Positions 1 to 10,466 of a stretch of DNA of 64,000 bases are shown here, in pieces (position 1 is the first letter of the stretch; the number at the start of each line of letters is the position of its first letter). Origin of the DNA: Bryobacterales bacterium (GTDB lineage: Bacteria; Acidobacteriota; Terriglobia; Bryobacterales; UBA6623); contig JAJDZN010000069.1 of NCBI GenBank assembly GCA_022824585.1, forward strand, positions 34,679 to 98,678, in the 5' to 3' direction. Under the pieces are notes generated by a model that made no database searches, was not told where the DNA came from, and worked only from the letters and a program-made list of their open reading frames with translations. Both the position numbers and the translations under genes were made by a program.

Positions 1-1357
1 CAAGGATGCGTTCGGCCACCAGTTGCTTGCGGCTGTCGAGCTTTAGGTGGCGCATGTGATTGGACAGGCGGCTCAGTGGCCAGCCGGACATGTCCACGAT
101 GGAATCGCCTGCGATCCGCACGGCGACGGATTCCGGGCGCAACCGGTGCCCGGAGCAGTCGCGGCAAGGGATGTTGGACATGTACTGCTGGAGCGTCTGA
201 GCCGGGTGGTAGCCCGGACCGATCCGGAGGCGCCTGTTCATATACGGGATCAGGCCCGCGAAGCGAACCTTGCGCAGACTGCTCTGCTTGCTCAACTTCC
301 CCTCGTGGCCGTAGAGCAGCCACTCCTGCTGATCGGCGGCGAGATCGTGCCAGGGCGCGCCCAGTTTGATCTTCGCCCGCCGCGCAACGGCCCTCGCTAG
401 CGAGACTGGTTCTCGCCAGTCGGTCGTCTCCGGCCAGTTTCCGCGAAACAGAGGCTTGTTGGCGTGCGGAACGAGTCGCTTCGGATCGAGCTCCCACGAC
501 CGGCCGACGCCGCGACAGCCCTCGCACGCCCCGAAGCGGCTGTTGAACGAGAACGAGCGAGGCTCTAGGTCGGGGCGGCTGGCGCCGCACTGCACGCACA
601 CCATGCTTTCGGAAAACAGCGTCTCGGTGCCATCGTTGGCGGCGATTAAGACTAGGCCGTCCGCCAGGTCCGAAGCGGTGCGGATCGATTCCCGGATGCG
701 GTTCTCGCTCTCTGGCTTGACCTCGACTCGGTCCACCACGACCTCGATCGTGTGCTCGACATTGCGCCTGAGCTTGACAGCGAGGGGAAATTCGTCCAAA
801 CGCTCCATCTCGCCGTCGATGCGGGCGGTGACGAAACCCTTGCGGGCGTAGCTTTGCAGCTCGCGGCTGTAGTGTCCCTTGCGGCCGCGGACGCAGGGGG
901 CCAGGATCATGATGTTCTCGCCCCTGTTCTGTTCGAGGATGCGGGCCGCAACCTGTTCCGAGGGCTGCCTTTCGATCGGCAGGTCGCAGTCCACGCAGTA
1001 AGGGGTGCCGACGGAGGAGAACAGCAGCCGCAGATAGTCGTAGACCTCCGTGACCGTTCCGACCGTCGAACGCGGGTTGCGGCTCGAGGTCTTTTGCTCG
1101 ATGGACAGGGCGGGGCTCAGCCCGTCGATCGAATCGACGTCGGGCCGCTCGAGCTGCTCCAAGAACTGCCGGGCGTACGGCGACAGGGTCTCGACATAGC
1201 GGCGCTGGCCCTCGGCGTAGATGGTGTCGAACGCCAGCGAAGACTTGCCCGAGCCGCTGAGGCCCGTGACAACGGTGAGCGAATTGCGCGGGATGCTCAG
1301 CGTGATGTCCTGCAGGTTGTGCTGGCGTGCACCGCGAACTTCGATCGAATCCATCAT
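1..1357 (-). CDS. uvrA: UvrABC excinuclease subunit A, 5' portion (runs off the left edge)
   Basis: Reverse strand reads MMDSIEVRGARQHNLQDITLSIPRNSLTVVTGLSGSGKSSLAFDTIYAEGQRRYVETLSPYARQFLEQLERPDVDSIDGLSPALSIEQKT..., the UvrA N-terminus with Walker A (GLSGSGKSS). Open to position 1. Confidence 0.96.
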   Translation of the reverse strand, partial: MMDSIEVRGARQHNLQDITLSIPRNSLTVVTGLSGSGKSSLAFDTIYAEGQRRYVETLSPYARQFLEQLERPDVDSIDGLSPALSIEQKTSSRNPRSTVGTVTEVYDYLRLLFSSVGTPYCVDCDLPIERQPSEQVAARILEQNRGENIMILAPCVRGRKGHYSRELQSYARKGFVTARIDGEMERLDEFPLAVKLRRNVEHTIEVVVDRVEVKPESENRIRESIRTASDLADGLVLIAANDGTETLFSESMVCVQCGASRPDLEPRSFSFNSRFGACEGCRGVGRSWELDPKRLVPHANKPLFRGNWPETTDWREPVSLARAVARRAKIKLGAPWHDLAADQQEWLLYGHEGKLSKQSSLRKVRFAGLIPYMNRRLRIGPGYHPAQTLQQYMSNIPCRDCSGHRLRPESVAVRIAGDSIVDMSGWPLSRLSNHMRHLKLDSRKQLVAERIL

Positions 1358-1371
1358 GCGAGCGAACCCGC

Positions 1372-3330
1372 CTACCGCGTCCCCAGACGAAACTGCAGGT
1401 ACCTGGTCTCGTTCTCGGCAACTTCGATGGAACGCTCGGACGAGAGCTGGCCCAGCACTATGCGGACCTCATGGCGGCCCGGCCTGACCGCCAAGCGCGC
1501 GTTGGTCGTGCGTCCGGTGTCGCGTCCGTTGAGAATGATCCGGGCTTCCGGTGGCTCGCTGCTGACGAGCAATACAGCGCCGATCCGCTCCAGTGGCAGA
1601 TTGACGACCAGCGCTGCCTCCGAAACCTCGACCGTTCGATGCAACTCGCTGTAGCCGTCTCGGCGGGCGACGAGTCTGCGCCTGCCCAGCGGGAGGCCGG
1701 CAAGCTGGCACGGGGTAATACACTGCCAATCCTGATTCCCGTCCAGCGTCACAACGACTCCGTCCACGGGGCTTCGAAAGGACACGATCCCGCCCTGCCC
1801 GGTCGCCTGGGATGCTCCCCGCGGGGAAGCCCCTGGCATGGCTGTTGACGGCGACACGGGAACGCCTCGGCCCGGCGGTCCGCCGGGCGTGGCGTCGGCC
1901 ATGCCCTGACCGGCAGGCAGCTGCTCGGTCCGATCGCTCGATGCTTGGGGCGCATCCGCCAGTGCGCCGGTTGGGCCGCTCGCTGGCTCCGAAAACTCCT
2001 CTGGCTGACTCTCAGCTGGCCCGGCCATCTGCGCTTCTGGAACCGCTGGAGCAACTGCGCTTGCGCTGGGCGCGTTTCCGGACGTCGTTGCGTTTCCAAG
2101 AATCGCGTCCAACAACGAGCGCGGGTCCTTTAGCAAGCCCGGATAGCGCACCAGCAATAGTGCTAGTGCACCGATAGCGAGGACGAGCAGGGCGAAGATC
2201 AGGCTCGGCCAACGCGGCCTTGGCTCGGCAACCGAGTCCTCGTCCTCGGCGGGGGTAGATCCAACGGGCAGTATGGGCTCGCTTGGAACGGTTTCTGGCC
2301 TCGCCAAGCCCCCGCCCGTAGGCAGCGTCTGCCGCAACGTCACGTCCTCGTGAACCGGCAGCCTTTGGCTGACCGGAATTGGCAAGCCCGCTTCGCCGCC
2401 AGTCGACTCGGCTGACTGCGGATCCGGGTCTGCATCACTGTCCGAGGCCCAGTCGAAACCGGCCTGACCTTGGTCTCGGTCCAGGCCGATGGGCGGCGCT
2501 AGCCCCGAGAGCCCCTGCGCGGAGTCCGCGAACGCCCGGGCGAACTCCTCACAGCTGCTGAATCGCTTTTGCGGGGACTTGTGCAGCGCCCTGAGAATGA
2601 CCCGCTCCAATGACGCCGGCAGGTCTGGCACGTACGCGCGCAGGGGCTCTGGATCATCGTGAACAATCTTGAACAGCGTGGCCGGGATCGCGGTGGCCTC
2701 GAACGGCTTGACACCGCAGAGCACCTCGTAGGCGATCACTGCCAGAGAGAATTGGTCGGCCCGCCCATCGACTTGCCGCCCTTGCACTTGTTCCGGAGAC
2801 ATGTAGTTCGGCGTGCCAAATACCGTGCCCGCCCGCGTCGCCTGCCCGGAGGCGACGCGCGCCACGCCGAAGTCCAGGAGCTTTACGCTCGGGCCGGACA
2901 CCATGATGTTGGCCGGCTTGACATCGCGATGCACGACGCCGTTGGCGCTGGCATAGTCGAGAGCCGAGCCTGCCTTTTCCAGCAATTCCACCAAGAATTC
3001 CAGCTTGCGGTCCGGCACGACGGGCCCGGCCAGAATGTCGGCGAGGCTGCGCCCCTCCACCAGTTCCATCGCGACATAGGCGAGGCCGTCTTGCTCGCCG
3101 GCATCGAAGATCGTGACGATCCCGGGGTGGGACAGCCGACCCGCCAACTGGGCCTCGCGAACCAGCCGGTCGCGCATGCCCTCGATCTCGCTCGGGTCTG
3201 CGTGAGCCGCGAGCCGGATGGTCTTCAGCGCGACTTCGCGATCAATCTGGGGGTCGTGCGCGCGATACACGACGCCCATCGCCCCGCGGCCCAGTTCGGA
3301 GACAATCCTGTACCGTCCGATCTGTTTCAT
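1372..3330 (-). CDS. Serine/threonine protein kinase with TM segment and C-terminal PEGA-type repeats
   Basis: GRYRIVSELGRGAMGVVYRA, VVHRDVKPANIM, LLDFGVARV, GTPNYMSPEQ; TM segment LIFALLVLAIGALALLLV; two PEGA-like C-terminal segments. Confidence 0.95.
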   Translation of the reverse strand: MKQIGRYRIVSELGRGAMGVVYRAHDPQIDREVALKTIRLAAHADPSEIEGMRDRLVREAQLAGRLSHPGIVTIFDAGEQDGLAYVAMELVEGRSLADILAGPVVPDRKLEFLVELLEKAGSALDYASANGVVHRDVKPANIMVSGPSVKLLDFGVARVASGQATRAGTVFGTPNYMSPEQVQGRQVDGRADQFSLAVIAYEVLCGVKPFEATAIPATLFKIVHDDPEPLRAYVPDLPASLERVILRALHKSPQKRFSSCEEFARAFADSAQGLSGLAPPIGLDRDQGQAGFDWASDSDADPDPQSAESTGGEAGLPIPVSQRLPVHEDVTLRQTLPTGGGLARPETVPSEPILPVGSTPAEDEDSVAEPRPRWPSLIFALLVLAIGALALLLVRYPGLLKDPRSLLDAILGNATTSGNAPSASAVAPAVPEAQMAGPAESQPEEFSEPASGPTGALADAPQASSDRTEQLPAGQGMADATPGGPPGRGVPVSPSTAMPGASPRGASQATGQGGIVSFRSPVDGVVVTLDGNQDWQCITPCQLAGLPLGRRRLVARRDGYSELHRTVEVSEAALVVNLPLERIGAVLLVSSEPPEARIILNGRDTGRTTNARLAVRPGRHEVRIVLGQLSSERSIEVAENETRYLQFRLGTR

Positions 3331-3421
3331 CCACGGGCTACGTATGCTGCCACTGTATCACGCTGACGGCGCATTGGCACCGGGCGCATGTGGCCGCCTG
3401 GGCCCGCGCTATAGTGTGGGC

Positions 3422-4840
3422 ATGTTCAGGTTCGCGCCGGTATCGCTGGTCTTGCTGGCAGGTGTGCTGCAGGGTGCCGACTGGCCACAGTTTCGCGGGC
3501 CGGAAGGCACTGGTATCGCACACGGCGGGCCGCTGCCCATGCACTTCGGGGAAGACACGAATCTGGTATGGAAGACGGCGATGCCGAGCGGCCATTCCTC
3601 GCCCGTGGTTGCCGGAGACAAGATCTACCTGACGGCGTTCGAGAGCGAGAAGCTGCTCGTCTTGGCAGTCGCGCGGGACTCGGGCGAAATGCTGTGGATC
3701 CGCGAGGTGCCGCGGCCGCGCCAAGAACCGTTCCAGCGCACGCACGGCCCGGCATCGCCCTCACCGGTGACCGACGGCGAGAACGTCTACGTGTTCTTCG
3801 GCGATTTCGGTGTGATCTCCTTCGACTCCGAGGGCAATGAGCGCTGGCGACACCCGCTCGGTCCGTTCATCAACCAGAACGGCCACGGCTCGTCGCCGAT
3901 TCTGGCCGACGGGAAGCTGTTGATCGTCTGCGACCAGCAGGTGGGCTCCTACCTGCTCGCCCTCGACGCTGAGACGGGCGAGACGGTCTGGAAGGCCGAG
4001 CGCCCTGCCAGCACGCGGGGCTACGGCACCGCGGGAGTGTTCCGGACGCCGGACGGCGAGGCGCAGGTGGTCGTGCCGGGCGCCTACCGGGTCTCGGCGT
4101 ACTCGCTGGAATCCGGCGAAGAGCTGTGGTGGGTAAACGGATTCGCATGGCAGCTCAAGTGCGTGCCCCTGTTTGACGGCGATACCGTCTACATCAACGG
4201 CTGGGAGATCGGCGGAGATCCCGGGCAGCAGCGGGAGACGCCCTCGTTCGCCGACGTGCTCGCGATGCACGACAACGACGGTGACGGCGCGCTGTCTCAG
4301 GCCGAAGCCCCGGAAGAACGGCTCAAGCAGGCCCATCCGTGGTCGGAAGCCGATCTGGGCGGCGATGGCAAGCTGGACGAGCGCGACTGGTACTTCTACG
4401 CCGCCCGCCGTGCCCCGGTGAACAATCTGGTGGCGATACGCCCCGGCTCTCTGCGGGGTGACATCACGCAATCCGGAGTACTGTGGCGCTATATCAAGTC
4501 ACTGCCGAACACGCCCTCTCCGCTGCTCTATGAAGGCACGCTCTATCTCGTGAAGGACGGCGGGATCTTCAGCAGCGTCGACCCCGTCAAGGGCAGCGGG
4601 TACAAGGTCGATCGACTGCGGGACGCGATCGATAAGTACTGGGCCTCGCCCGTGGCCGGCGACGGCAAGATCTACACCGTAAGCGAAGGCTGCATGATCA
4701 GCGCGATTGTGCCGGGAGCGGAGTGGAAAGTGCTCGCGACAAGCACGCTGGACGGCACGTGCTTCGCTACACCTGCAATCGTTGACGGAAGGATCTACGT
4801 GCGCACCTTGCAAGCGATGTACAGCTTCGGCTTGCAATGA
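3422..4840 (+). CDS. Secreted PQQ-like beta-propeller (quinoprotein-type repeat) protein with EF-hand-like segment
   Basis: Signal peptide MFRFAPVSLVLLAGVLQGADWPQFRGPEGTG; blade-like LLALDAETGETVWKAERP repeats; DNDGDGALSQAEAPEE EF-hand-like. Start trimmed from ORF 3218 to the ATG at 3422. Confidence 0.85.
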   Translation: MFRFAPVSLVLLAGVLQGADWPQFRGPEGTGIAHGGPLPMHFGEDTNLVWKTAMPSGHSSPVVAGDKIYLTAFESEKLLVLAVARDSGEMLWIREVPRPRQEPFQRTHGPASPSPVTDGENVYVFFGDFGVISFDSEGNERWRHPLGPFINQNGHGSSPILADGKLLIVCDQQVGSYLLALDAETGETVWKAERPASTRGYGTAGVFRTPDGEAQVVVPGAYRVSAYSLESGEELWWVNGFAWQLKCVPLFDGDTVYINGWEIGGDPGQQRETPSFADVLAMHDNDGDGALSQAEAPEERLKQAHPWSEADLGGDGKLDERDWYFYAARRAPVNNLVAIRPGSLRGDITQSGVLWRYIKSLPNTPSPLLYEGTLYLVKDGGIFSSVDPVKGSGYKVDRLRDAIDKYWASPVAGDGKIYTVSEGCMISAIVPGAEWKVLATSTLDGTCFATPAIVDGRIYVRTLQAMYSFGLQ

Positions 4841-5832
4841 AGCTCGCCCTGACGCCCGGCCGGAGTCGTCTGGCGCGATTGCTGGAGAAAATGGCGTTGC
4901 TCGGGGCGGCAGCGTCGCTGCCGCTGGCAGGCCACGTGCTCAGCGTCAGCCACGGGTCTCTGTTGCAGGACGGCAGCGACTTGCTCTACGAACTCCGCAT
5001 GCCCTTGTCGGAGGCTCCCCAGGACGATGATCGAGCGCGGATCCTGCTGAACGCCTTTCTCGTCCTCGATGGCGACCAGCCGGGGGATAGAGTCGATGGG
5101 CAGTGCACCGCAGACGCGGGCCAGGGCCTACTCCTCTGCACGGCGACCTACCGATTTCCCGAGCCGCCCAAGGCGGTCACCGTGCAGTGCGAGTTCCCTG
5201 CCGTGACGGTGCCGCAGCACGTGCATGTGCTGCGCTCTGGCGAAGGCGCCATGGTGCGCCAAACGGTGTTCGACATCACCTATACGGAAGCGGAGATCCG
5301 ATTCACTCCGCCGACGTGGCGTGAGACGGTGGCTACCGAGTCTGGAGCGGGGTTCCGAAGAGCGCTGACCAGCCCGGAGCTGCTGCTGTTCTTGCTCGCG
5401 CTTGCACTGGCGGGGCGATCCAGGCGGGAGTTCGCGGCGTGCGCCGGCGGGTTCCTGGCGGCCCAAGCGCTCGTCGGCGTGGTCGGCGGCATGGTCGGGC
5501 TGGCACCGCCTGTGCGATTTCTGGAAGCGGCGATCGCCCTGACCGTGGCCTACCTCGCCTCGGAGATCCTGTTCCTGCCCGACGCGAGCATGCGGTGGCT
5601 GGCTTGCGGCGCGATGGGGACTCTCCACGGCATGTTCTTCGCGACCCTGTTGGGATCGGCTCAAATGAGCCCGGCCTACTTCCTGCCAGGAGCGCTTGCC
5701 GGCGAGGGCCTGGCGCTAACCTTGCTGGGAAGTGTTCGTCTGCGCTACGTGGGTTCGCGCACCGAGCAGCTCGGCGCGATCCTGTTGCTCGTCGGCGGAT
5801 TGGGCTGGTTCGGGCTCCGGGTGCTCGGATAG
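4837..5832 (+). CDS. HupE/UreJ-like multi-TM membrane protein
   Basis: ATGA overlap with the upstream gene; extracytoplasmic N-terminal domain then several hydrophobic helices (LLFLLALALAG, FLEAAIALTVAYLASEIL, TLHGMFFATLLG). Confidence 0.65.
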   Translation: MKLALTPGRSRLARLLEKMALLGAAASLPLAGHVLSVSHGSLLQDGSDLLYELRMPLSEAPQDDDRARILLNAFLVLDGDQPGDRVDGQCTADAGQGLLLCTATYRFPEPPKAVTVQCEFPAVTVPQHVHVLRSGEGAMVRQTVFDITYTEAEIRFTPPTWRETVATESGAGFRRALTSPELLLFLLALALAGRSRREFAACAGGFLAAQALVGVVGGMVGLAPPVRFLEAAIALTVAYLASEILFLPDASMRWLACGAMGTLHGMFFATLLGSAQMSPAYFLPGALAGEGLALTLLGSVRLRYVGSRTEQLGAILLLVGGLGWFGLRVLG

Positions 5833-5850
5833 GCGGTAGAAGGCTGCAAG

Positions 5851-6213
5851 CTACTTGGCCCGCTCTCCCGAGAAGGTCATCCCGTACGCATCCCAGCTTC
5901 CCCGGCCCTTTAGCTGGCCGTTCTCCAGCTTTCCTTCGAGCTTCAACTCGGCGCTGTATCCAGCTTCTGAAGAATAGAGCTTGCCGCTGAGTTCGAGGCG
6001 ACCGTCCTTGAAGGTGCCTTCGAGCTTGTGCCCATCCGTCGTCACTAACACCGCGTCGCCGTCTTGCTCGACTTCCCACACCGTGCGGCGGATGCCGCCC
6101 TCGGTGTCCCAGACGAGGTTCCACTTCCCGGCAACGCTCTCCGCGAATGCAACTTGGGGGGCCAAGCAGACCAGCAACGCTAGCAACATGAGTAAGGTCG
6201 CGTTCAGACGCAT
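5851..6213 (-). CDS. Small secreted protein, paralogue A of a tandem pair
   Basis: MRLNATLLMLLALLVCLAPQVAFAESVAGKWNLVWDTEGGIRRTVWEVEQDGD...; signal peptide; aligns throughout with the product of 6467-6829. Confidence 0.75.
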   Translation of the reverse strand: MRLNATLLMLLALLVCLAPQVAFAESVAGKWNLVWDTEGGIRRTVWEVEQDGDAVLVTTDGHKLEGTFKDGRLELSGKLYSSEAGYSAELKLEGKLENGQLKGRGSWDAYGMTFSGERAK

Positions 6214-6466
6214 TTCAATCAAATAGTACCGCAGGGCCTGTGCTAAGTGGCCGAGCCAGCCTTTCGCCGCCAAGGGAGGAAGCTCGTTACTGCAAGACGC
6301 GAAGCGAACGCCCCATCCGAGAGCCAGGGGCCCCATTCAACAGTTGTTCGGATCCTTATGTGCCCCTGATCCCAGTCTCGGAATCGTGCGCCGCCGCGAA
6401 TCGCGGCACCCATTTGGGTAATCGCACGCCGGTCAGAGCAGCGGCGGACGAGGCAGCCACAGCGAG

Positions 6467-6829
6467 CTACTTGTCCCGCTCCCCCAGGAAGGACAAGGCA
6501 TACCCAGCCCAGCTTCCCTTCCCTTTCAGCCGCCCGTTCACGAGTGTCGCTTCGGCTTTCATCTCCGCACTGTAGCCGGCTCGGGCGGCATGGAGCTTGC
6601 CGCTGACTTCGAGACGCCCGTCCTTGATAGTGCCCTCGATCTTCTGCCCGTCTGTCTCGACAGAGACAACCTCGCCGTCTTGGCTGATGTCCCAGACGGT
6701 GTAGCGGACGCCGCCTTGCGTGTCCCAGACCAAGTTCCACTTCCCTGCAATGCTCTCCGCCAGTACACGCTGCGGAACCAAGCAAACCAGCAGCGCTAGC
6801 AAGGGAATCATAGTCGTTCTTCGATGCAT
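6467..6829 (-). CDS. Small secreted protein, paralogue B of a tandem pair
   Basis: MHRRTTMIPLLALLVCLVPQRVLAESIAGKWNLVWDTQGGVRYTVWDISQDGE...; signal peptide; near-colinear with 5851-6213. Confidence 0.75.
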   Translation of the reverse strand: MHRRTTMIPLLALLVCLVPQRVLAESIAGKWNLVWDTQGGVRYTVWDISQDGEVVSVETDGQKIEGTIKDGRLEVSGKLHAARAGYSAEMKAEATLVNGRLKGKGSWAGYALSFLGERDK

Positions 6830-6969
6830 TTCGAAGCTATGGTGCCACAACGGGCCCCGCGATAGTCGAGCTGTGTCCGGCCCTGAAATCTCGCAAACGG
6901 TACATTGCATCGGCGCTCGCGGGAGTTCCCCAGCAGAGATCCCGCATGAAATCTGGTCTGACGTCTGAA

Positions 6970-8490
6970 TCAATCAGTGAACTTCAATCCATCACGATCA
7001 TCGCCGTACTTTTCCCGCAGCTCGTATAGCGTTTGCTTGAGCGCCTTGATTCTTCCCTGCTGCGACCGATCATCGTAGATGTTGCTTACCTCGAGCGGGT
7101 CGGACTCTAGGTCGTAGAACTCCCAGAACGGATCCCGCACGTTCGCGCGCGCTCCCCGGACTACTGCCTCACCATCCGGACCGACATCGTTGTCATAGAA
7201 ATAAATCAGCTTGTAGCGCTGCGTCCGGACTCCCAAGTGGGCGGGGATGTTGAAGTGCGCGCGATTCATCCAATAGCGGTAGTAAACGGCCTCACGCCAG
7301 TCCGACGGAGCCGCGCCGCTGGCGATCCCGAGGAAGCTCCGCCCCTGCATGTCGGCGGGAACCGCCAGCCCGGCCGCCTCCAGCAGAGTCGGGGCGAAAT
7401 CGAGGTTCTGGACTAGCTCTCCGGCGATAGTGCCAGCAGGGATCTTGTCCGGCCAACGAAGCAGCAGCGGTATCCGGAAAGCCGGCTCATACATGAAGCG
7501 CTTGTCGTACAGGCCGTGCTCGCCGAGGAAGAAGCCCTGGTCGGAGGTGTACACGACCAGCGTGTTCTCGGACAGGCCGTTTTGGTCGAGATACTCAAGG
7601 AGCCTGCCCATGTTCTCGTCAATCGAGTACACGCACTGCAGGTAGCGCCGCATGTAGATCTGGTACTGCTCCTTGCGAAGTGCCTCGCCTCGCAGTCCGG
7701 CAAGGTCGCGAATCCATCGCTCCACATCTTCCGGCTCGTAGCGGACGCGCCTGAGAAACCACGTCCACTCGGGCACGCCGTAAGAGGTGTGGCGCTGCCC
7801 GATTGTTTCGAGCGTCTCGCGTAGCGCGATTCGCTCGGACACGTCCTCGTTCAGCGTGGGCGGCGCGTGGATGGGATCCGCGAACATGGCCTCGTGCTCG
7901 CGCTTCGGCACGAAAATGTCATGCGGGGCCTTGTGGTGGTACATCAGGAAAAACGGCTTGTCCTCCGGGCGCCCGTCTAGGAATTTCAGCGCCTCGTCCG
8001 TGATCACGTCCGTCACATAGCCTTCGCTCCGCTCTTGTTCTGGCCATTCGCCCGTCCGGCGGAGGAACGGATCGTAGTAGAGTCCCTGACCGGGCAGGAC
8101 CGCGTATTCGTCAAAGCCGGTCGGTTCGCTCTTGAGGTGCCACTTGCCCATCATGCCGGTGTAGTAGCCGGCTGACTGCAAGAGCTTGGCCAGCGTCTGC
8201 TGCGAACCATCGAAGGTATCCGACAGAGTCAGGACGCCGTTTTGGTGGCTATGCTTGCCGGTCAAGACCACAGCCCGGCTGGGGGTGCAGATCGAGTTCG
8301 TCACGAACGCCGCATCGAAGCGCGCGCCCTCGTTGGCGAGCCGGTCGAGATTCGGCGTCGAAATCAGCCTGCTGTCATATGCGCTCAGCGCCGGGACGGC
8401 ATGGTCGTCGCTCATCACGAAGATGATGTTGGGCGCTGCAAGCGCTAGCGCGGGAAGCAGGCCCAAGGCCATGGCGCGGATCAACAGCAT
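6970..8490 (-). CDS. Secreted formylglycine-dependent sulfatase
   Basis: Signal peptide, PNIIFVMSDDH, NSICTPSRAVVLTGKHSHQNG (C-x-P-S-R sulfatase signature), GKWHL. Confidence 0.95.
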   Translation of the reverse strand: MLLIRAMALGLLPALALAAPNIIFVMSDDHAVPALSAYDSRLISTPNLDRLANEGARFDAAFVTNSICTPSRAVVLTGKHSHQNGVLTLSDTFDGSQQTLAKLLQSAGYYTGMMGKWHLKSEPTGFDEYAVLPGQGLYYDPFLRRTGEWPEQERSEGYVTDVITDEALKFLDGRPEDKPFFLMYHHKAPHDIFVPKREHEAMFADPIHAPPTLNEDVSERIALRETLETIGQRHTSYGVPEWTWFLRRVRYEPEDVERWIRDLAGLRGEALRKEQYQIYMRRYLQCVYSIDENMGRLLEYLDQNGLSENTLVVYTSDQGFFLGEHGLYDKRFMYEPAFRIPLLLRWPDKIPAGTIAGELVQNLDFAPTLLEAAGLAVPADMQGRSFLGIASGAAPSDWREAVYYRYWMNRAHFNIPAHLGVRTQRYKLIYFYDNDVGPDGEAVVRGARANVRDPFWEFYDLESDPLEVSNIYDDRSQQGRIKALKQTLYELREKYGDDRDGLKFTD

Positions 8491-8599
8491 TGGCTAGATT
8501 CTACCGATCCACACCGGCAGCGGACGCCTCGACCGAGGGTTCCGCGGGAGGCGGCCCAACCCGCTCGGCCGGCAATCCCCTGCAAGCTAAGATCGAATT

Positions 8600-9637
8600 A
8601 TGGCCAAGGTAGTCACATTTGGCGAGATCATGCTGCGTCTCGCGCCGCCCAACCTAGAGCGCCCTTTCCAGTCCCCTGGTTTTGTGGCGACATTCGGGGG
8701 AGGCGAGGCGAACGTCGCGGTTTCGACCGCGAACTACGGGATTCCGAGCTCGTTCGTTACTGCGTTTCCGGACGACAACTTCCTCGTTGACAGCTGTATC
8801 GCGCAACTCCGCGGTCTCGGCGTCGAATGCGGCGACATCGTGCACAAGCCAGGGCGAGTCGGCGTCTACTTTCTCGAGACCGGCGCGAACCAGCGTCCTT
8901 CGAAGGTGCTCTATGACCGTGCAGACAGTTCGATCGCGCTGTCCGGCCCCGGGGACTTCGACTGGGACGCAATCTTGGCGGGGGCCACTTGGTTCCACAT
9001 CACCGGTATCACGCCCGCACTGAGCCAAGGCTGCGCCGACTTGTCGCTGGAAGCAGTGCAGGCAGCTAAGGACAAGGGCCTGACCGTTTCCTGCGATTAC
9101 AACTTCCGCAAGAAGCTCTGGAAATACGGCAAGACCGCTCCCGAGGTCATGCAGGACATCGTGCGGCACGTGGACGTCGGCATCGCCAACGAAGAGGACT
9201 GCCAGAAGTCGCTCGGTATCTCGGTGGAGGATGTCGATGTCGAATCGGGCAGCTTGAACGTCGAGCGCTACGAACAGCTGGCGAAGCTAATGCTCGAGAG
9301 TTTCCCCAACCTGAAGATGCAGGCCATCACGCTGAGGGAATCGGTGTCGGCCTCGCACAACGGCTGGTCAGCCTGCCTGTACGACGGGGACAGGTTCTAC
9401 CTCAGCCGCAAGTACGAGATCACGCACATCGTGGACCGTGTCGGCGGCGGGGATTCGTTCTCTGGCGGGCTGATCGGCGGGCTGCACCTGTTTCCCGACG
9501 ACAAGGCACAGGCCCTGGAGTTCGCAGTCGCGGCCTCTTGCCTCAAGCACTCCGTGCCCGGCGATTTCAACCGTTTCTCGGCCAAGGAGGTGCTGGCGCT
9601 GATGCAGGGCGGCGGCTCTGGCCGCGTCGAGCGCTAG
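8600..9637 (+). CDS. PfkB-family sugar kinase, 2-keto-3-deoxygluconate kinase type
   Basis: [14 protein letters not shown]..., [30 protein letters not shown] (PfkB signature). Confidence 0.88.
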   Translation: MAKVVTFGEIMLRLAPPNLERPFQSPGFVATFGGGEANVAVSTANYGIPSSFVTAFPDDNFLVDSCIAQLRGLGVECGDIVHKPGRVGVYFLETGANQRPSKVLYDRADSSIALSGPGDFDWDAILAGATWFHITGITPALSQGCADLSLEAVQAAKDKGLTVSCDYNFRKKLWKYGKTAPEVMQDIVRHVDVGIANEEDCQKSLGISVEDVDVESGSLNVERYEQLAKLMLESFPNLKMQAITLRESVSASHNGWSACLYDGDRFYLSRKYEITHIVDRVGGGDSFSGGLIGGLHLFPDDKAQALEFAVAASCLKHSVPGDFNRFSAKEVLALMQGGGSGRVER

Positions 9638-9649
9638 CTCCGGCCGGCG

Positions 9650-10453
9650 TCACTTGTAGACGTAAGTGAAGACCTCCTTGAGGTCCTCGAACGCCTGGCG
9701 CTTGCCTTCAGGGTTGTAGCCGCGCAACAGATACGACGGGTGGTAGGTCGGCATCACCCGGATTCCGCCCCACTCGGTCCAGTTTCCGCGCAGCTTCGTG
9801 ATTCCGACCCCAGGCCTGAGGAGAGCCTTGGCGGCGGTCCCGCCCAAAACGCAAATCGCCTTGGGCTGGATGGCCTTGACTTGCCGGAACAGGAACTGCC
9901 CGCAGATTTCCATCTCGTCCAGCTCGGGCGCGCGGTTGTCGGGCGGACGGCACTTGACAACGTTGCAGATGTAGACGTCGGGCCGCCGGACCGGCAGCCC
10001 GATTCGTTCGCACGTGCCGTCGATCATGCGCGTGAGCAGCTGCCCCGCCCTGCCCACGAACGGCAGCCCCTGCGCGTCCTCGTCCGCTCCGGGGCCTTCG
10101 CCGATGAACACCAGCTTGGCGTTGGGGTTGCCACTGCCGAACACGATTGTCTTGCGGCACTTGTGGAGGCGGCAGCGGGTGCAGTCGCCAATGTCTTCTT
10201 GAATGACCTGCAGCGGCGACAGTTTCTGCTCCGGACTTGCCTCCGAGGCCGGAGGCGCGGCAGCCGGGGATTCGTCCAAGGGTGCAGTTGGGGCGGGAGC
10301 CGGTTGTGCCGGCACCTCTGCGCCGGGAGCGGCATCCGCCTTCGGATCCTCGGCCCCCCGTTCTTGTTCGGCTTCGGAAGACCCGACAAACAGCTCTTCA
10401 AAGCCCAGGTCCCGGTAGAACTCCAAGTGCTTGCGCAGCGCGTGCTCGGACAT
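9650..10453 (-). CDS. Uracil-DNA glycosylase family 4 (Fe-S type)
   Basis: [60 protein letters not shown] near the C-terminus. Start trimmed to the ATG at 10453. Confidence 0.92.
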   Translation of the reverse strand: MSEHALRKHLEFYRDLGFEELFVGSSEAEQERGAEDPKADAAPGAEVPAQPAPAPTAPLDESPAAAPPASEASPEQKLSPLQVIQEDIGDCTRCRLHKCRKTIVFGSGNPNAKLVFIGEGPGADEDAQGLPFVGRAGQLLTRMIDGTCERIGLPVRRPDVYICNVVKCRPPDNRAPELDEMEICGQFLFRQVKAIQPKAICVLGGTAAKALLRPGVGITKLRGNWTEWGGIRVMPTYHPSYLLRGYNPEGKRQAFEDLKEVFTYVYK

Positions 10454-10466
10454 CTCCCAGGCCGCT

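Noticed and set aside
752-1654. 300-aa plus-strand ORF across the uvrA start
   Set aside because: Overlaps uvrA and the kinase 3' end on the opposite strand; no recognisable domain.
2659-3366. 235-aa plus-strand ORF opposite the kinase gene
   Set aside because: Antisense shadow of a clearly coding gene in GC-rich sequence; no family-like motifs.
3761-4471. 236-aa minus-strand ORF opposite the PQQ-like gene
   Set aside because: Shadow ORF; the sense frame shows propeller repeats.
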